From a virus: a stretch of DNA of 21,975 nt. The notes beneath the pieces were generated by a model. The model was given only the letters and a program-made list of their open reading frames with translations. It was not told the DNA's origin and made no database searches. Shown here one piece after another: positions 5,245 through 11,698 of this stretch (position 1 is its first letter; each line of letters starts with the position of its first letter). Made by a program: the position numbers and the translations under genes. The stretch is from positions 1-21,975 of IMG/VR virus record IMGVR_UViG_3300046468_001577. One strand, written 5' to 3'.

Positions 5245-5738
5245 GCAAGAGAAGATTTACTGATACAGGCAAATGGACTCAAGTTTGGTTTCGGGGATTG
5301 GCTCCCGATGCCAAGCTTGTGTTCCTCTACCTTCTAGATAACTGCGATGATGGAGGCTTTTGGGAAATTGATAACGATAGCGTGAGTTTTTATACAGGGC
5401 TCAGTAATGATAAAGTTATTGATGCACTAGCCTCACTGTTAGATGTGCAGCGGATTGAGCCTTTGCAAGGATATTTCTTTATTAGGAAGTTTTGTAAATA
5501 CCAATACCCGAATGGGATAAAGCGAGGATTCAACCCGCACAAAAGTGTGTTTCGTTCATTGGATAAACATAAAATAAAGGTAAAAGATATATTTAATTCT
5601 GAAGCCTTGCCCAAGGCTTGCCCAACCAAACAAGATAAAGAACTAGAACTAGAACTAGAATTAGATAAAGAATTAGAATTAGATAAGGAACTAGACAAGG
5701 GGATTTTAAGGGGGAGAAGAAATGGCAGAAACAACTGA
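5241..5738 (+). CDS. Phage replication initiator / replisome organiser
   Basis: This encodes 165 residues. The N-terminal domain (TGKWTQVWFRGLAPDAKLVF, then LYLLDNCDDGGFWEI, then SVSFYTGLS) is the winged-helix N-terminal domain of phage replisome organisers and DnaD-like initiators. The C-terminal part (about 130-155) is a low-complexity run of E-L-E-L-D-K units encoded by hexanucleotide repeats, then a basic end (RGRRNGRNN). It lies directly before the helicase loader with a 17-base overlap, as lambda O lies before P. A palindrome and the hexamer repeats inside the gene make a candidate origin. The protein is short for the family and lacks a second folded domain. Confidence 0.75.
   Translation: MSKRRFTDTGKWTQVWFRGLAPDAKLVFLYLLDNCDDGGFWEIDNDSVSFYTGLSNDKVIDALASLLDVQRIEPLQGYFFIRKFCKYQYPNGIKRGFNPHKSVFRSLDKHKIKVKDIFNSEALPKACPTKQDKELELELELDKELELDKELDKGILRGRRNGRNN
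5602..5700 (+). other. Candidate replication origin inside the initiator gene
   Basis: AAGCCTTG (5602-5609) and CAAGGCTT (5612-5619) form an inverted repeat with perfect 8-base arms around 2 bases. From 5641 to 5700 come ten consecutive hexamers related to AACTAG (AACTAG x3, AATTAG, ATAAAG, AATTAG x2, ATAAGG, AACTAG, ACAAGG), purine-rich on the top strand. Iterons plus AT-rich DNA inside the initiator gene, upstream of the loader gene, is the lambda-type origin arrangement. Activity is inferred from layout only. The repeat could simply encode a flexible linker. Confidence 0.45.
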
Positions 5739-6465
5739 GATAGCTGAGTTTAGTGATAGGACTATCGAAGTAACTTGCTCGATTACAGGCAAGCCCTTTA
5801 CAGTCAAGCAATATAGATGGGGAGGGATGTGGTGTCCTAACCCTGATGAATGGACTCACCCCGATGAGCAAGATAGATTAATTGCTGAAGAAAAGAAGGC
5901 GAAGCTTGAGATGGAGGATAAGGCAAGGGCTGACCTTACGAATAAATGGATTGAGGATAATGTGCCCAAGGCTTTAAGGGAGACAGACCCTAACCACGAT
6001 AGTCTTGATAGGGAGAGCTACAGGAAAGCGATTGATTGGCGGTACAAAGGTCGAGGCTTGGTGTTAGATGGTAAGATTCGTAAGGGTAAGACACGGGCGA
6101 TGTACCAAATAGCGATGAGGTTCGCACAGCGTGGGATTATGCCCGTGATAAAAACTGCGGAACAGATGCATAGGGATTTGGTCACGGCGATAATGAAAGA
6201 CCAAGCCGAGCACGAGCATAAGATGGCGATTTATGCTGACTGCGAAATTCTGTTTATTGATGACCTTGGTAAGGAGGTCGTATCAAAAAGGACACAGTCT
6301 GATTTCTTTGAGATTGTTTCTCAGCGGTGTGATATGGAAAAGCCTATGGTGATAACAAGTAACTTTACTAAAAGCACTTTGGTTAATAGATACCCCGATA
6401 GAGTTAGTGCTGAAAGTATGTACGAACGCATCAGAGAAACTTGCGATTCAATTAAGTTTCGATGA
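5722..6465 (+). CDS. DnaC-like AAA+ helicase loader
   Basis: This encodes 247 residues. Walker A is G117-KIRK-GKT124, Walker B is LFIDDLG at 177-183, sensor I is around MVITSNFT, and an RIRE segment near the C terminus fits the arginine-finger helix of the DnaC/IstB group. An N-terminal region with C19 and C38 precedes a charged helical linker (49-75). It should load the replicative helicase, probably the host's, because no phage helicase is seen in the window. A strong GGGGGAGA ribosome site precedes the ATG, one of the few clear Shine-Dalgarno sequences here. The start overlaps the initiator gene by 17 bases. Confidence 0.88.
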   Translation: MAETTEIAEFSDRTIEVTCSITGKPFTVKQYRWGGMWCPNPDEWTHPDEQDRLIAEEKKAKLEMEDKARADLTNKWIEDNVPKALRETDPNHDSLDRESYRKAIDWRYKGRGLVLDGKIRKGKTRAMYQIAMRFAQRGIMPVIKTAEQMHRDLVTAIMKDQAEHEHKMAIYADCEILFIDDLGKEVVSKRTQSDFFEIVSQRCDMEKPMVITSNFTKSTLVNRYPDRVSAESMYERIRETCDSIKFR

Positions 6466-6704
6466 AAGCACTAGAAGCACCTTGGCGATGGGTTTGTGAT
6501 TCCTCAAGTAAAGGGGAGGCACATCTAATTGATTTACTTGGAGAGAGCGGCAATGGAGAGTGTAGCTGCAAGGATTTTCAAATTAGGAGAAGACCCAAGC
6601 TGAGAGATGGACACGCATCAAGTCGATTTACTAGATGTAAGCATATCGATCTCGCAAGAGAGCTCGCCCTTAACATGATCATTGATGCACACAGAACTAG
6701 TTAA
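6462..6704 (+). CDS. Small SWIM-type zinc-binding protein
   Basis: This encodes 80 residues with the zinc ligand set C34-x-C36 ... C59-x-H61, the CxCx(n)CxH pattern of SWIM domains. An ECSCKDF start and an RCKHIDLA end match that fold closely. SWIM domains bind DNA or protein and are commonly fused to nucleases, helicases or transposases. Here the domain stands almost alone. It is coupled to the helicase loader by an ATGA overlap and overlaps the RusA gene by 20 bases. A role in recombination is likely from context; biochemical detail is unknown. Confidence 0.75.
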   Translation: MKALEAPWRWVCDSSSKGEAHLIDLLGESGNGECSCKDFQIRRRPKLRDGHASSRFTRCKHIDLARELALNMIIDAHRTS

Positions 6705-7131
6705 AGAGTTCTTCATTGATTGCCTCCCGCCCAAGACTACGCATCAGGCATCACTGCGTATCTTCAAGACCAAGGCGGGGCGGCAATTTGTGGGGCGAGA
6801 TAATAAAGGGAGAAGCGTAGCACGAATGCTTGAATCTTTACTTATCCCTTACCGCCCTACTCACTTAATCGATGAGCCTGTTCTACTGACAGTTCGTTAC
6901 TACTACCCGTATCGAAAATCAGAACCCAAGAAGAATCGCAATGCACTTATCCCGCACACATCAAAGCCTGATGCTGATAATATCCTTAAGGGGTATATCG
7001 ATGCGATGACACGGGCGGGCTTTTGGAAAGATGATAATATCGTTTTCCGTATAAATTTTGAAAAATATTTTGATAAACGAAGTGGGATATACACAGGAAT
7101 CTCAGTGTTCAAAGGGTGGTTAGGGGAATAA
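6685..7131 (+). CDS. rusA: RusA-family Holliday junction resolvase
   Basis: This encodes 148 residues from the ATG at 6685; an upstream TTG at 6682 adds only one residue. The hallmark block is KPDADN (94-99), then D106 and WKDD (114-117), giving the acidic residues that bind Mg2+ in RusA. The enzyme nicks four-way junctions symmetrically. In phages it resolves recombination intermediates or debranches DNA before packaging. Length is close to the family norm, slightly longer at the N terminus. It ends the early replication/recombination operon, 19 bases before the next operator promoter. Confidence 0.93.
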   Translation: MHTELVKEFFIDCLPPKTTHQASLRIFKTKAGRQFVGRDNKGRSVARMLESLLIPYRPTHLIDEPVLLTVRYYYPYRKSEPKKNRNALIPHTSKPDADNILKGYIDAMTRAGFWKDDNIVFRINFEKYFDKRSGIYTGISVFKGWLGE

Positions 7132-7150
7132 ATTATTTTTAAAATAAGTG

Positions 7151-7179
7151 TTGACACTATGCGGTATCCCGTACATAGT
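7151..7179 (+). promoter_or_regulatory. Promoter P2 with palindromic operator in its spacer
   Basis: TTGACA (7151-7156), a 17-base spacer with TGCGG-TATC-CCGTA (7160-7173), then CATAGT (7174-7179). The next ATG is at 7187, seven bases after the -10, where transcription would be expected to start. The first mRNA may therefore be leaderless. It drives 7187-8624 up to the terminator at 8632. Confidence 0.75.
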
Positions 7180-7186
7180 TATCTAC

Positions 7187-7375
7187 ATGGAACACATTAT
7201 TTCTTTTTACTCTTTCGCAAACGCCCGCTCTTTCGTAGCTCAAAACTTAGTTTCTACAAACGATGAAAATGTTTTAGAAATTGGTCAGAGTTACATTCGT
7301 GTAACTGACAGCTTTTTGAATGAAGCCGATTGGTCAAACTCCCACCATGTATACCAAATTAACCCCGCCGCTTAA
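7187..7375 (+). CDS. Small hypothetical protein, possibly from a leaderless mRNA
   Basis: This encodes 62 residues from the ATG at 7187. A longer reading from GTG at 7148 would start inside the -35 box of promoter P2, so it is rejected. The sequence has an aromatic start (EHIISFYSFANARSF), then VLEIGQSYIRVTDSFLNEADW, and ends VYQINPAA. There are no cysteines and no membrane segment. I do not recognise the family. It is the first gene of the P2 operon, which also encodes a gamma-glutamylcyclotransferase-like protein. The ATG sits about at the expected transcription start. Confidence 0.6.
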   Translation: MEHIISFYSFANARSFVAQNLVSTNDENVLEIGQSYIRVTDSFLNEADWSNSHHVYQINPAA

Positions 7376-7414
7376 GGGGTAACTTTTCCAAACACTAACC
7401 ACAAAAAAAATAAG

Positions 7415-7750
7415 ATGAATTATATAAAATTACTAAAAGAGCTTGAAGAGCTCACAAAATGGAACGACCACACGAACGCACGATTAACTTTAGTCAATGC
7501 ACTGATTTCATTTATAGATAATAAAATTGATGCGGGGCTCAAAACTTACGACCCAAATTTTAAGCCCGTAAAGCTTGATGGTTTGCTGTTACTTCGCAAG
7601 TCTTACGATTTAGTGAGAAAGCAGCAAGCTTTCGATGGCTACTTAAAAAAGGAGTCAAGTAATTTACGCGATGAGGCTGATGACATTCTTTACATGATTG
7701 CAACCAAGCTGCACCCGATTCAAGCCCCAACCCTTTTAGGAGCACTTTAA
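7415..7750 (+). CDS. Hypothetical helical protein
   Basis: This encodes 111 residues. The start is set by the CTAACCA leader ending AATAAG just before the ATG. The sequence is largely helical and charged (YIKLLKELEELTKWNDHTNA, later LVRKQQAFDGYLKKESSNLR). It has no cysteines or catalytic signature and no membrane segment. I do not recognise the family. It is followed one base later by the next gene, so co-translation is likely. Confidence 0.6.
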   Translation: MNYIKLLKELEELTKWNDHTNARLTLVNALISFIDNKIDAGLKTYDPNFKPVKLDGLLLLRKSYDLVRKQQAFDGYLKKESSNLRDEADDILYMIATKLHPIQAPTLLGAL

Positions 7751-7751
7751 G

Positions 7752-8096
7752 ATGAGCGGTGCGAGAACTTCAGCAAATAACTTCACCCGCACGATTATGG
7801 CGGCTTGCAATAACTTTGCATTGGTAGGAGTTAAAAACATATTACAGGACGGCGATAAAAATTGGATTCGTGTCAGTTTTAAGGGCTCCCGTAAGTGTAA
7901 CACGATGACAGTTAAACTGAACGGCTTAGATTTACTTGATGTCGAGTTCGGCAAGCTAGTAAATAAACGAGTCAAGGATTCCGTAATTGGAATAAAGATG
8001 CCCGTGATAGAAACCAAGGCAAAGCACGATTCGATATATATTGATATGCTCAGAGAGATATTTGAACAGGAAACAGGATTATACCTGACTTTCTAA
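7752..8096 (+). CDS. Phage hypothetical protein (DVEF...YxDML family pattern)
   Basis: This encodes 114 residues. The C-terminal half reads LDVEFGKL, then a short strand region, then DSIYIDMLREIFEQETGLYL. That pattern (V-E-F-x-K/R, then I-Y-x-D-M-L-x-x-I-F-E-x-x-T-G-L) I recall from a small conserved protein of marine phages, including cyanophages. The function is unknown. The likely fold is mixed alpha/beta, with no catalytic motif visible. It starts one base after the preceding stop and precedes the cyclotransferase-like gene. Confidence 0.6.
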   Translation: MSGARTSANNFTRTIMAACNNFALVGVKNILQDGDKNWIRVSFKGSRKCNTMTVKLNGLDLLDVEFGKLVNKRVKDSVIGIKMPVIETKAKHDSIYIDMLREIFEQETGLYLTF

Positions 8097-8123
8097 AGCT
8101 AACCACAAAACAAATAAGATAAA

Positions 8124-8624
8124 ATGATTATACATAACTTCTACGATAGAGGCATTCACAGCCAAGAAAAACTTGATGGCAATGACCCACAGATTGAAAG
8201 GTCAACTAGGCGATTTCTTTTTGTCTACGGGACATTAAAAAAAGGAGGCAGTAATAATTTATTACTAAAAGATGCTAAATTTGAAGGTGAGGCACAAACT
8301 TTAGCACCTAGGGCGATGATGGATGGGGGGATTCCCTTCTTGGTGAAAAGTAAAACATACTATGATAGAAATTTAGATTTAAATTATGCTGCCCATGTTA
8401 CGGGACACATATTTGATATTTCTAAATATAACCTTGCCGATTGTGATAGTTTAGAGGGTCACCCAAATTGGTACAGGCGGGAAATTGATTATTTCACGCT
8501 TGGATGTCAGATGGTTTCTGCCTATGTTTATTACTTAAACCCCGATAGACTTAAATGGCACAATGATTTACCTTTGATTTCTGCTCCTGTGGTTAGTGAG
8601 TGGCGAAGCAAGCGATACGCTTGA
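8124..8624 (+). CDS. Gamma-glutamylcyclotransferase (GGCT/AIG2)-like protein
   Basis: This encodes 166 residues. FVYGTLKKG (33-41) is the family's substrate-loop motif. The DSLEGHPNWYRRE block (about 108-120) holds E111, the expected catalytic Glu. GGCT-fold enzymes release 5-oxoproline from gamma-glutamyl amides, or remove gamma-glutamyl-amine crosslinks. The first 28 residues are a non-conserved extension. It is last in the P2 operon, just before the terminator, and 265 bases upstream of the amidoligase/amidotransferase operon. Together the three suggest making and breaking of gamma-glutamyl or related amide bonds. The CTAACCA leader precedes the ATG. Confidence 0.85.
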   Translation: MIIHNFYDRGIHSQEKLDGNDPQIERSTRRFLFVYGTLKKGGSNNLLLKDAKFEGEAQTLAPRAMMDGGIPFLVKSKTYYDRNLDLNYAAHVTGHIFDISKYNLADCDSLEGHPNWYRREIDYFTLGCQMVSAYVYYLNPDRLKWHNDLPLISAPVVSEWRSKRYA

Positions 8625-8631
8625 TAAAACT

Positions 8632-8657
8632 AAGCCCCCGAAAGGGGGCTTTTTTTT
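8632..8657 (+). terminator. Strong intrinsic terminator of the P2 operon
   Basis: AAGCCCCC (8632-8639), GAAA tetraloop, GGGGGCTT (8644-8651), then a run of eight Ts (8650-8657). It lies eight bases after the cyclotransferase-like gene and separates the P2 and P3 operons. Confidence 0.95.
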
Positions 8658-8813
8658 GGTCATCTTTTATATCGATATACGGCGATTAAAATAAGAAACT
8701 TTTTTCTTTTTTTTTAAAACTATTTTTTCACCGATGGTATCATATAGGCTGAAACCCTGATGAATACTGACTTTCCTATCGTTGATATTTTTTTTAAAAA
8801 CTTTGTTTAAATG
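8658..8813. other. AT-rich intergenic stretch before promoter P3
   Basis: No gene is apparent between the P2 terminator and promoter P3. The segment carries long T runs (8700-8716, 8788-8797) and the short self-complementary ATATCGATAT (8669-8678). No -35/-10 pair or RNA fold stands out. It may insulate the operons or bend DNA. Confidence 0.5.
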
Positions 8814-8842
8814 TTGACACTATACGGTCTCCCGTACATACT
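8814..8842 (+). promoter_or_regulatory. Promoter P3 with palindromic operator in its spacer
   Basis: TTGACA (8814-8819), a 17-base spacer ending in TACGG-TCTC-CCGTA (8823-8836), then CATACT (8837-8842). It drives the amidoligase operon (8889-10955) after a leader of about 40 bases that contains the CTAACCA motif. Confidence 0.75.
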
Positions 8843-8888
8843 GAGCTTAGTTTTACTTAATTATTCACTAACCAAATATTAAAAAAAT

Positions 8889-9845
8889 ATGAAAACCGCA
8901 GAACAAATTACCGCCGCAATTAAAAACGCCACTTTTGGAATTGAGCTTGAGACTTTGATGCCTCGCTCTAAAGCCGCCGAATTGGGGCTTGTATTAAATT
9001 CCTCAAATTGGAGCCGCCCGATTAACCTTGGGAGTTTTGGTTTTCCTTTATGGGAAGCCAAGTACGATAGCACGATTACGGGAGTGAGTGGAATGCAAGG
9101 AATTGAGTTTGTTAGTAAGCCTCTTAAGGGCGATGAGGGAATTAAGGACATGATTCGCTTCACACAGTGGCTCAATGATAATGAGGTAACTGTAAACAGT
9201 AAATGTGGATGTCACATACATTTGGGAATAGGTTCAGTGACTGAAGGGCTCACCTCCGATGAAGTTATTCAATTTGTCATTAACATGACCAAAGCCGCCA
9301 ACAAATTGAAAGGTGCGATTTTCGCACAGTGCGGCAGTGCAAACCGCTTTTTCCGTAACACTTGGGGCAAGCCTTTACAGGCACAGCACAAAGCGAGAAT
9401 AAACAACGCCGACAAGGATAGAAATATTCCTGATTTAGGCGACCGCTACATGATGATTAATACTCAACCCTCGATGGCTGCGGGTCGTGGTAGAACAGCG
9501 GGCAAGGTAACGATTGAGTTTAGGGCTTTCTGCGGTACAACTAACGCCGACAAGATTCTTACTCACCTTTACACAGTGTTTGCTTGTGCAACGCTTGCCC
9601 TAGGTTCAAAGTCGATTTCATGGACAAATGGTCGTAACGCTACAGCCGATAAAGCTGATAAGCAACTCAACTCACTGTTCAATGGCAAGTGGGGATTCCT
9701 TTCTGTTCTACCTACGATGCAAGCCCGTCAACGCAAGTTCAAGAAGGTTGCCCGTGCGATGGCTGCGAAGTTCACCAATAAGGTGAACCGCATGATAACT
9801 AACGGCTCACTAAGTCATGCAACAATTGAGCGCTTGAGCGCTTAA
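8889..9845 (+). CDS. Putative amidoligase (COOH-NH2 ligase, Amidoligase_2-like)
   Basis: This encodes 318 residues. Motifs in order: FGIELE (16-21), with paired acidic metal ligands; an AKYDST then GIEFVSKPL block (57-79); CGCHIHLG (106-113), the His-x-His motif; and TIEFRAF (208-214) followed by GTTNADKI. This order is that of the glutamine-synthetase/GCS-like fold used by putative amidoligases, which join a carboxylate to an amine with ATP. The substrate is unknown; candidates are a small peptide, a protein side chain or the cell surface. The C-terminal 70 residues are basic and may bind nucleic acid or be a separate tail. It is first in the P3 operon and followed by a glutamine-amidotransferase-like gene. 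Confidence 0.82.
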   Translation: MKTAEQITAAIKNATFGIELETLMPRSKAAELGLVLNSSNWSRPINLGSFGFPLWEAKYDSTITGVSGMQGIEFVSKPLKGDEGIKDMIRFTQWLNDNEVTVNSKCGCHIHLGIGSVTEGLTSDEVIQFVINMTKAANKLKGAIFAQCGSANRFFRNTWGKPLQAQHKARINNADKDRNIPDLGDRYMMINTQPSMAAGRGRTAGKVTIEFRAFCGTTNADKILTHLYTVFACATLALGSKSISWTNGRNATADKADKQLNSLFNGKWGFLSVLPTMQARQRKFKKVARAMAAKFTNKVNRMITNGSLSHATIERLSA

Positions 9846-9863
9846 TTGTTAACCGATAACAAT
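9845..9863. repeat. Perfect inverted repeat before the amidotransferase-like gene
   Basis: ATTGTTA-ACCGA-TAACAAT has 7-base arms. A looser version, TGTTA-N8-TAACA, lies at 10983-11000 just before the glycosyltransferase-like gene at 11003. Both sit in short intergenic gaps upstream of start codons. A shared operator or an mRNA hairpin is possible. Confidence 0.4.
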
Positions 9864-9885
9864 TCTTAACAGGAGATAAAATAAG

Positions 9886-10548
9886 ATGTGTGTGATAATA
9901 TATTGTAAGAAAGGCGGCAACCGCCCGACAGAAAAAGTTCTTAAGAAATGCGAGCGGGCAAACCCGCACGGGATAGGAGTTGCCTACCAACGGGAAGGCT
10001 CCGATATGTACACGATTGCAAAAGGCATAGGCTTCAAAACTTTGATTCAAATAATGAACAGGCATGACGGAGAAATTGGGATTCACTTCCGATATGCAAC
10101 TGTAGGGGGCAAGACAAAAGAACTTTGCCACCCCTTCCCTACCACGCCGAAGGTAGAAACATGGCTTGATTATGAAAGTAATGCGATTCTGTTTAGTAAT
10201 GGGACTTGGGCAAATTGGGATGAGTCTTATGAAATGCACAGGCAACTTCTTAAGCTGAAAAAATTGGAAGGGCAAATGTCAGATACGCGAGCACTTGCAA
10301 AGCTCGTTTCCAAGCACGGCAAAACGGGATTCTTGCGCCATGTAAAAGATACCCACGCAAAGCACGATTTCGTGCGATGCTTAATTATGAAAACTGCAAA
10401 GCCCGCAGTGATGACAGGAACATGGCATAAGGTTAACGGCGTGATGTACAGCAATACGCGATGGCAAGTTGCTCCCGCCCGCTCGATTTCTAACTATTGG
10501 GGTAAGGCACGAATTTCCGATATACTTGGTCAGGCAACACTAGGATAA
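9886..10548 (+). CDS. Class II glutamine amidotransferase-like (Ntn hydrolase) protein
   Basis: This encodes 220 residues. C2 directly follows the initiator Met (MCVIIY), as needed for an N-terminal cysteine nucleophile. Supporting motifs are NPHGIG (26-31), HFRYATVG (67-74), HPF (82-84) and SNG (104-106), the glutaminase-domain order of class II GATases. It would hydrolyse glutamine to supply ammonia, or act on a gamma-glutamyl or amide substrate. No synthetase or isomerase domain follows, so a partner is expected. The amidoligase 40 bases upstream is the natural one. The start is fixed by AGGAG at 9871 and AATAAG before the ATG. The C-terminal half (130-220) is less recognisable. Confidence 0.82.
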   Translation: MCVIIYCKKGGNRPTEKVLKKCERANPHGIGVAYQREGSDMYTIAKGIGFKTLIQIMNRHDGEIGIHFRYATVGGKTKELCHPFPTTPKVETWLDYESNAILFSNGTWANWDESYEMHRQLLKLKKLEGQMSDTRALAKLVSKHGKTGFLRHVKDTHAKHDFVRCLIMKTAKPAVMTGTWHKVNGVMYSNTRWQVAPARSISNYWGKARISDILGQATLG

Positions 10549-10553
10549 AAATA

Positions 10554-10955
10554 ATGGAAGTATATTTTAAAGAGTTGACGGACTACGGGAAACCGATTAG
10601 TTATTCTGTGATGTCCGATGATAAATTAAGAGTCGATGCTTTGATAGAGCGAGTAAATAAAGTTATTGATGGCGGGGTCAGGATGGCTGACCTCGCAAGA
10701 TACCTTGGTAAGTCATGGAGTCAGTGTAGCGAATGGGTTAGAACAAAGCGATACACGCCAAACGCAGAAGTAGCCCTCGCGATGCAAGAGTGGTGTGCGA
10801 TGCATGAACCGATGTTAGGCAAGAGCCTGTCGATGGAGAAAAGAGATGACGGGTCTATTAGGCTTACTATGGATGGCTTAGATTTAAGTGCTCTTGAACA
10901 AGAGCTTTGGTTTGAAAACCATTCGATGAGGCAATTACTAGGGGCTAAATTATAG
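10554..10955 (+). CDS. Helix-turn-helix DNA-binding protein, last gene of the P3 operon
   Basis: This encodes 133 residues. GVRMADLARYLGKSWSQCSEWVRTKRYTPNAEVALAMQEW (about 41-80) is an XRE-type HTH: M-A-D-L-A-x-x-L-G as helix 2, then S-x-C-S-E-W-V as the recognition helix. The N-terminal 30 and C-terminal 45 residues are unassigned. It could regulate this operon or the four TACGG operators, which is a guess. It starts six bases after the previous gene. Its stop codon lies inside the terminator stem. Confidence 0.7.
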   Translation: MEVYFKELTDYGKPISYSVMSDDKLRVDALIERVNKVIDGGVRMADLARYLGKSWSQCSEWVRTKRYTPNAEVALAMQEWCAMHEPMLGKSLSMEKRDDGSIRLTMDGLDLSALEQELWFENHSMRQLLGAKL

Positions 10956-10966
10956 CCCCTTTTTTT
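10940..10966 (+). terminator. Intrinsic terminator of the P3 operon
   Basis: AGGGGCTA (10940-10947), a 5-base loop, TAGCCCCT (10953-10960), then seven Ts (10960-10966). The TAG stop of the preceding gene is part of the 3' stem. Confidence 0.95.
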
Positions 10967-11002
10967 ACATCTGATTATTAACTGTTAACAACTGATAACA
11001 AT

Positions 11003-11698
11003 ATGAAGAATCTTGGTTTAATCCAAATCGTAAATCACCACTCAAGGGAAAGAGAGGCAAAAGCGATGGCGATGCTTTTGGAGCGTGAGTCAGATGAGCC
11101 TGTCGAGCAAGTTGTTGATTATGATACTTGGGGCGTGTGGAAGACCTACAGAAAGGCTTTTGATACGCCAAACAATAAAGAGTGGCGGTTGATACTACAG
11201 GACGATGTCAGCTTCTCTTGTGGCTTATTGGAAAACATCGATGAGATTCTTAATTTTGTGCCTCAAAAAACTTGGATGAGTTTTTACTGTCCTACTAATG
11301 GCAGTTTCAAGGAATGCTATCAGATGGGATGCCATGTATTGAAAAGCCCATCAAACTTTTCTTGTCTTTGCATGGCGATGAGGGAATCAGATATTTCTGC
11401 ATTTAGAAAGTGGGAGCTTTCATCAGGATACCCCGAAGACCAAATATCTGAAGATGCACGAATGAAAACTTTCAACCTAGATGAAGGGCATTTAGTTTAC
11501 ACTATCGTTCCATCTCTTACTCAGCATCTTGGGGCTTATCGTTCAACTTTAGGAACCAATGGAAAAGTTGGGAAGTTCCATCGTAATTCTTTTTGTTATG
11601 AGCCTGATTTCGATGTTCAATCAGTTGATTGGAAAGATGCAATGAGTAAGCCCTACAAATGTAAGGCGGGCAACGGGAAGGTGCATCGATATGTTTAA
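11003..11698 (+). CDS. GT-A-fold glycosyltransferase-like protein
   Basis: This encodes 231 residues. An N-terminal strand (LGLIQIVNHHSRE) is followed by LILQDDVSF (63-71), a DxD-like metal/nucleotide-sugar motif in the usual GT-A position. Downstream are YPEDQISEDARM, a likely acceptor/base region, and YTIVPSLTQHLG, with a His that commonly completes the metal site. The gene at 12125 has the same plan (MEDDI, then FVPSLVQH), so the two are probably paralogs around a ParB-like gene. In phages such proteins glycosylate DNA bases, surface glycans or proteins. The sugar and acceptor are unknown. No clear promoter precedes it, although a terminator does. Confidence 0.65.
   Translation: MKNLGLIQIVNHHSREREAKAMAMLLERESDEPVEQVVDYDTWGVWKTYRKAFDTPNNKEWRLILQDDVSFSCGLLENIDEILNFVPQKTWMSFYCPTNGSFKECYQMGCHVLKSPSNFSCLCMAMRESDISAFRKWELSSGYPEDQISEDARMKTFNLDEGHLVYTIVPSLTQHLGAYRSTLGTNGKVGKFHRNSFCYEPDFDVQSVDWKDAMSKPYKCKAGNGKVHRYV

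Noticed and set aside
5640-5700. CRISPR-like or phase-variable repeat array
   Set aside because: The units are six bases with no spacers and keep the reading frame, so neither CRISPR nor frameshift phase variation applies.
7148-7186. GTG start at 7148 for the small gene after RusA
   Set aside because: This start lies just upstream of the -35 box of P2, so the promoter itself would be coding; the ATG at 7187 fits better.
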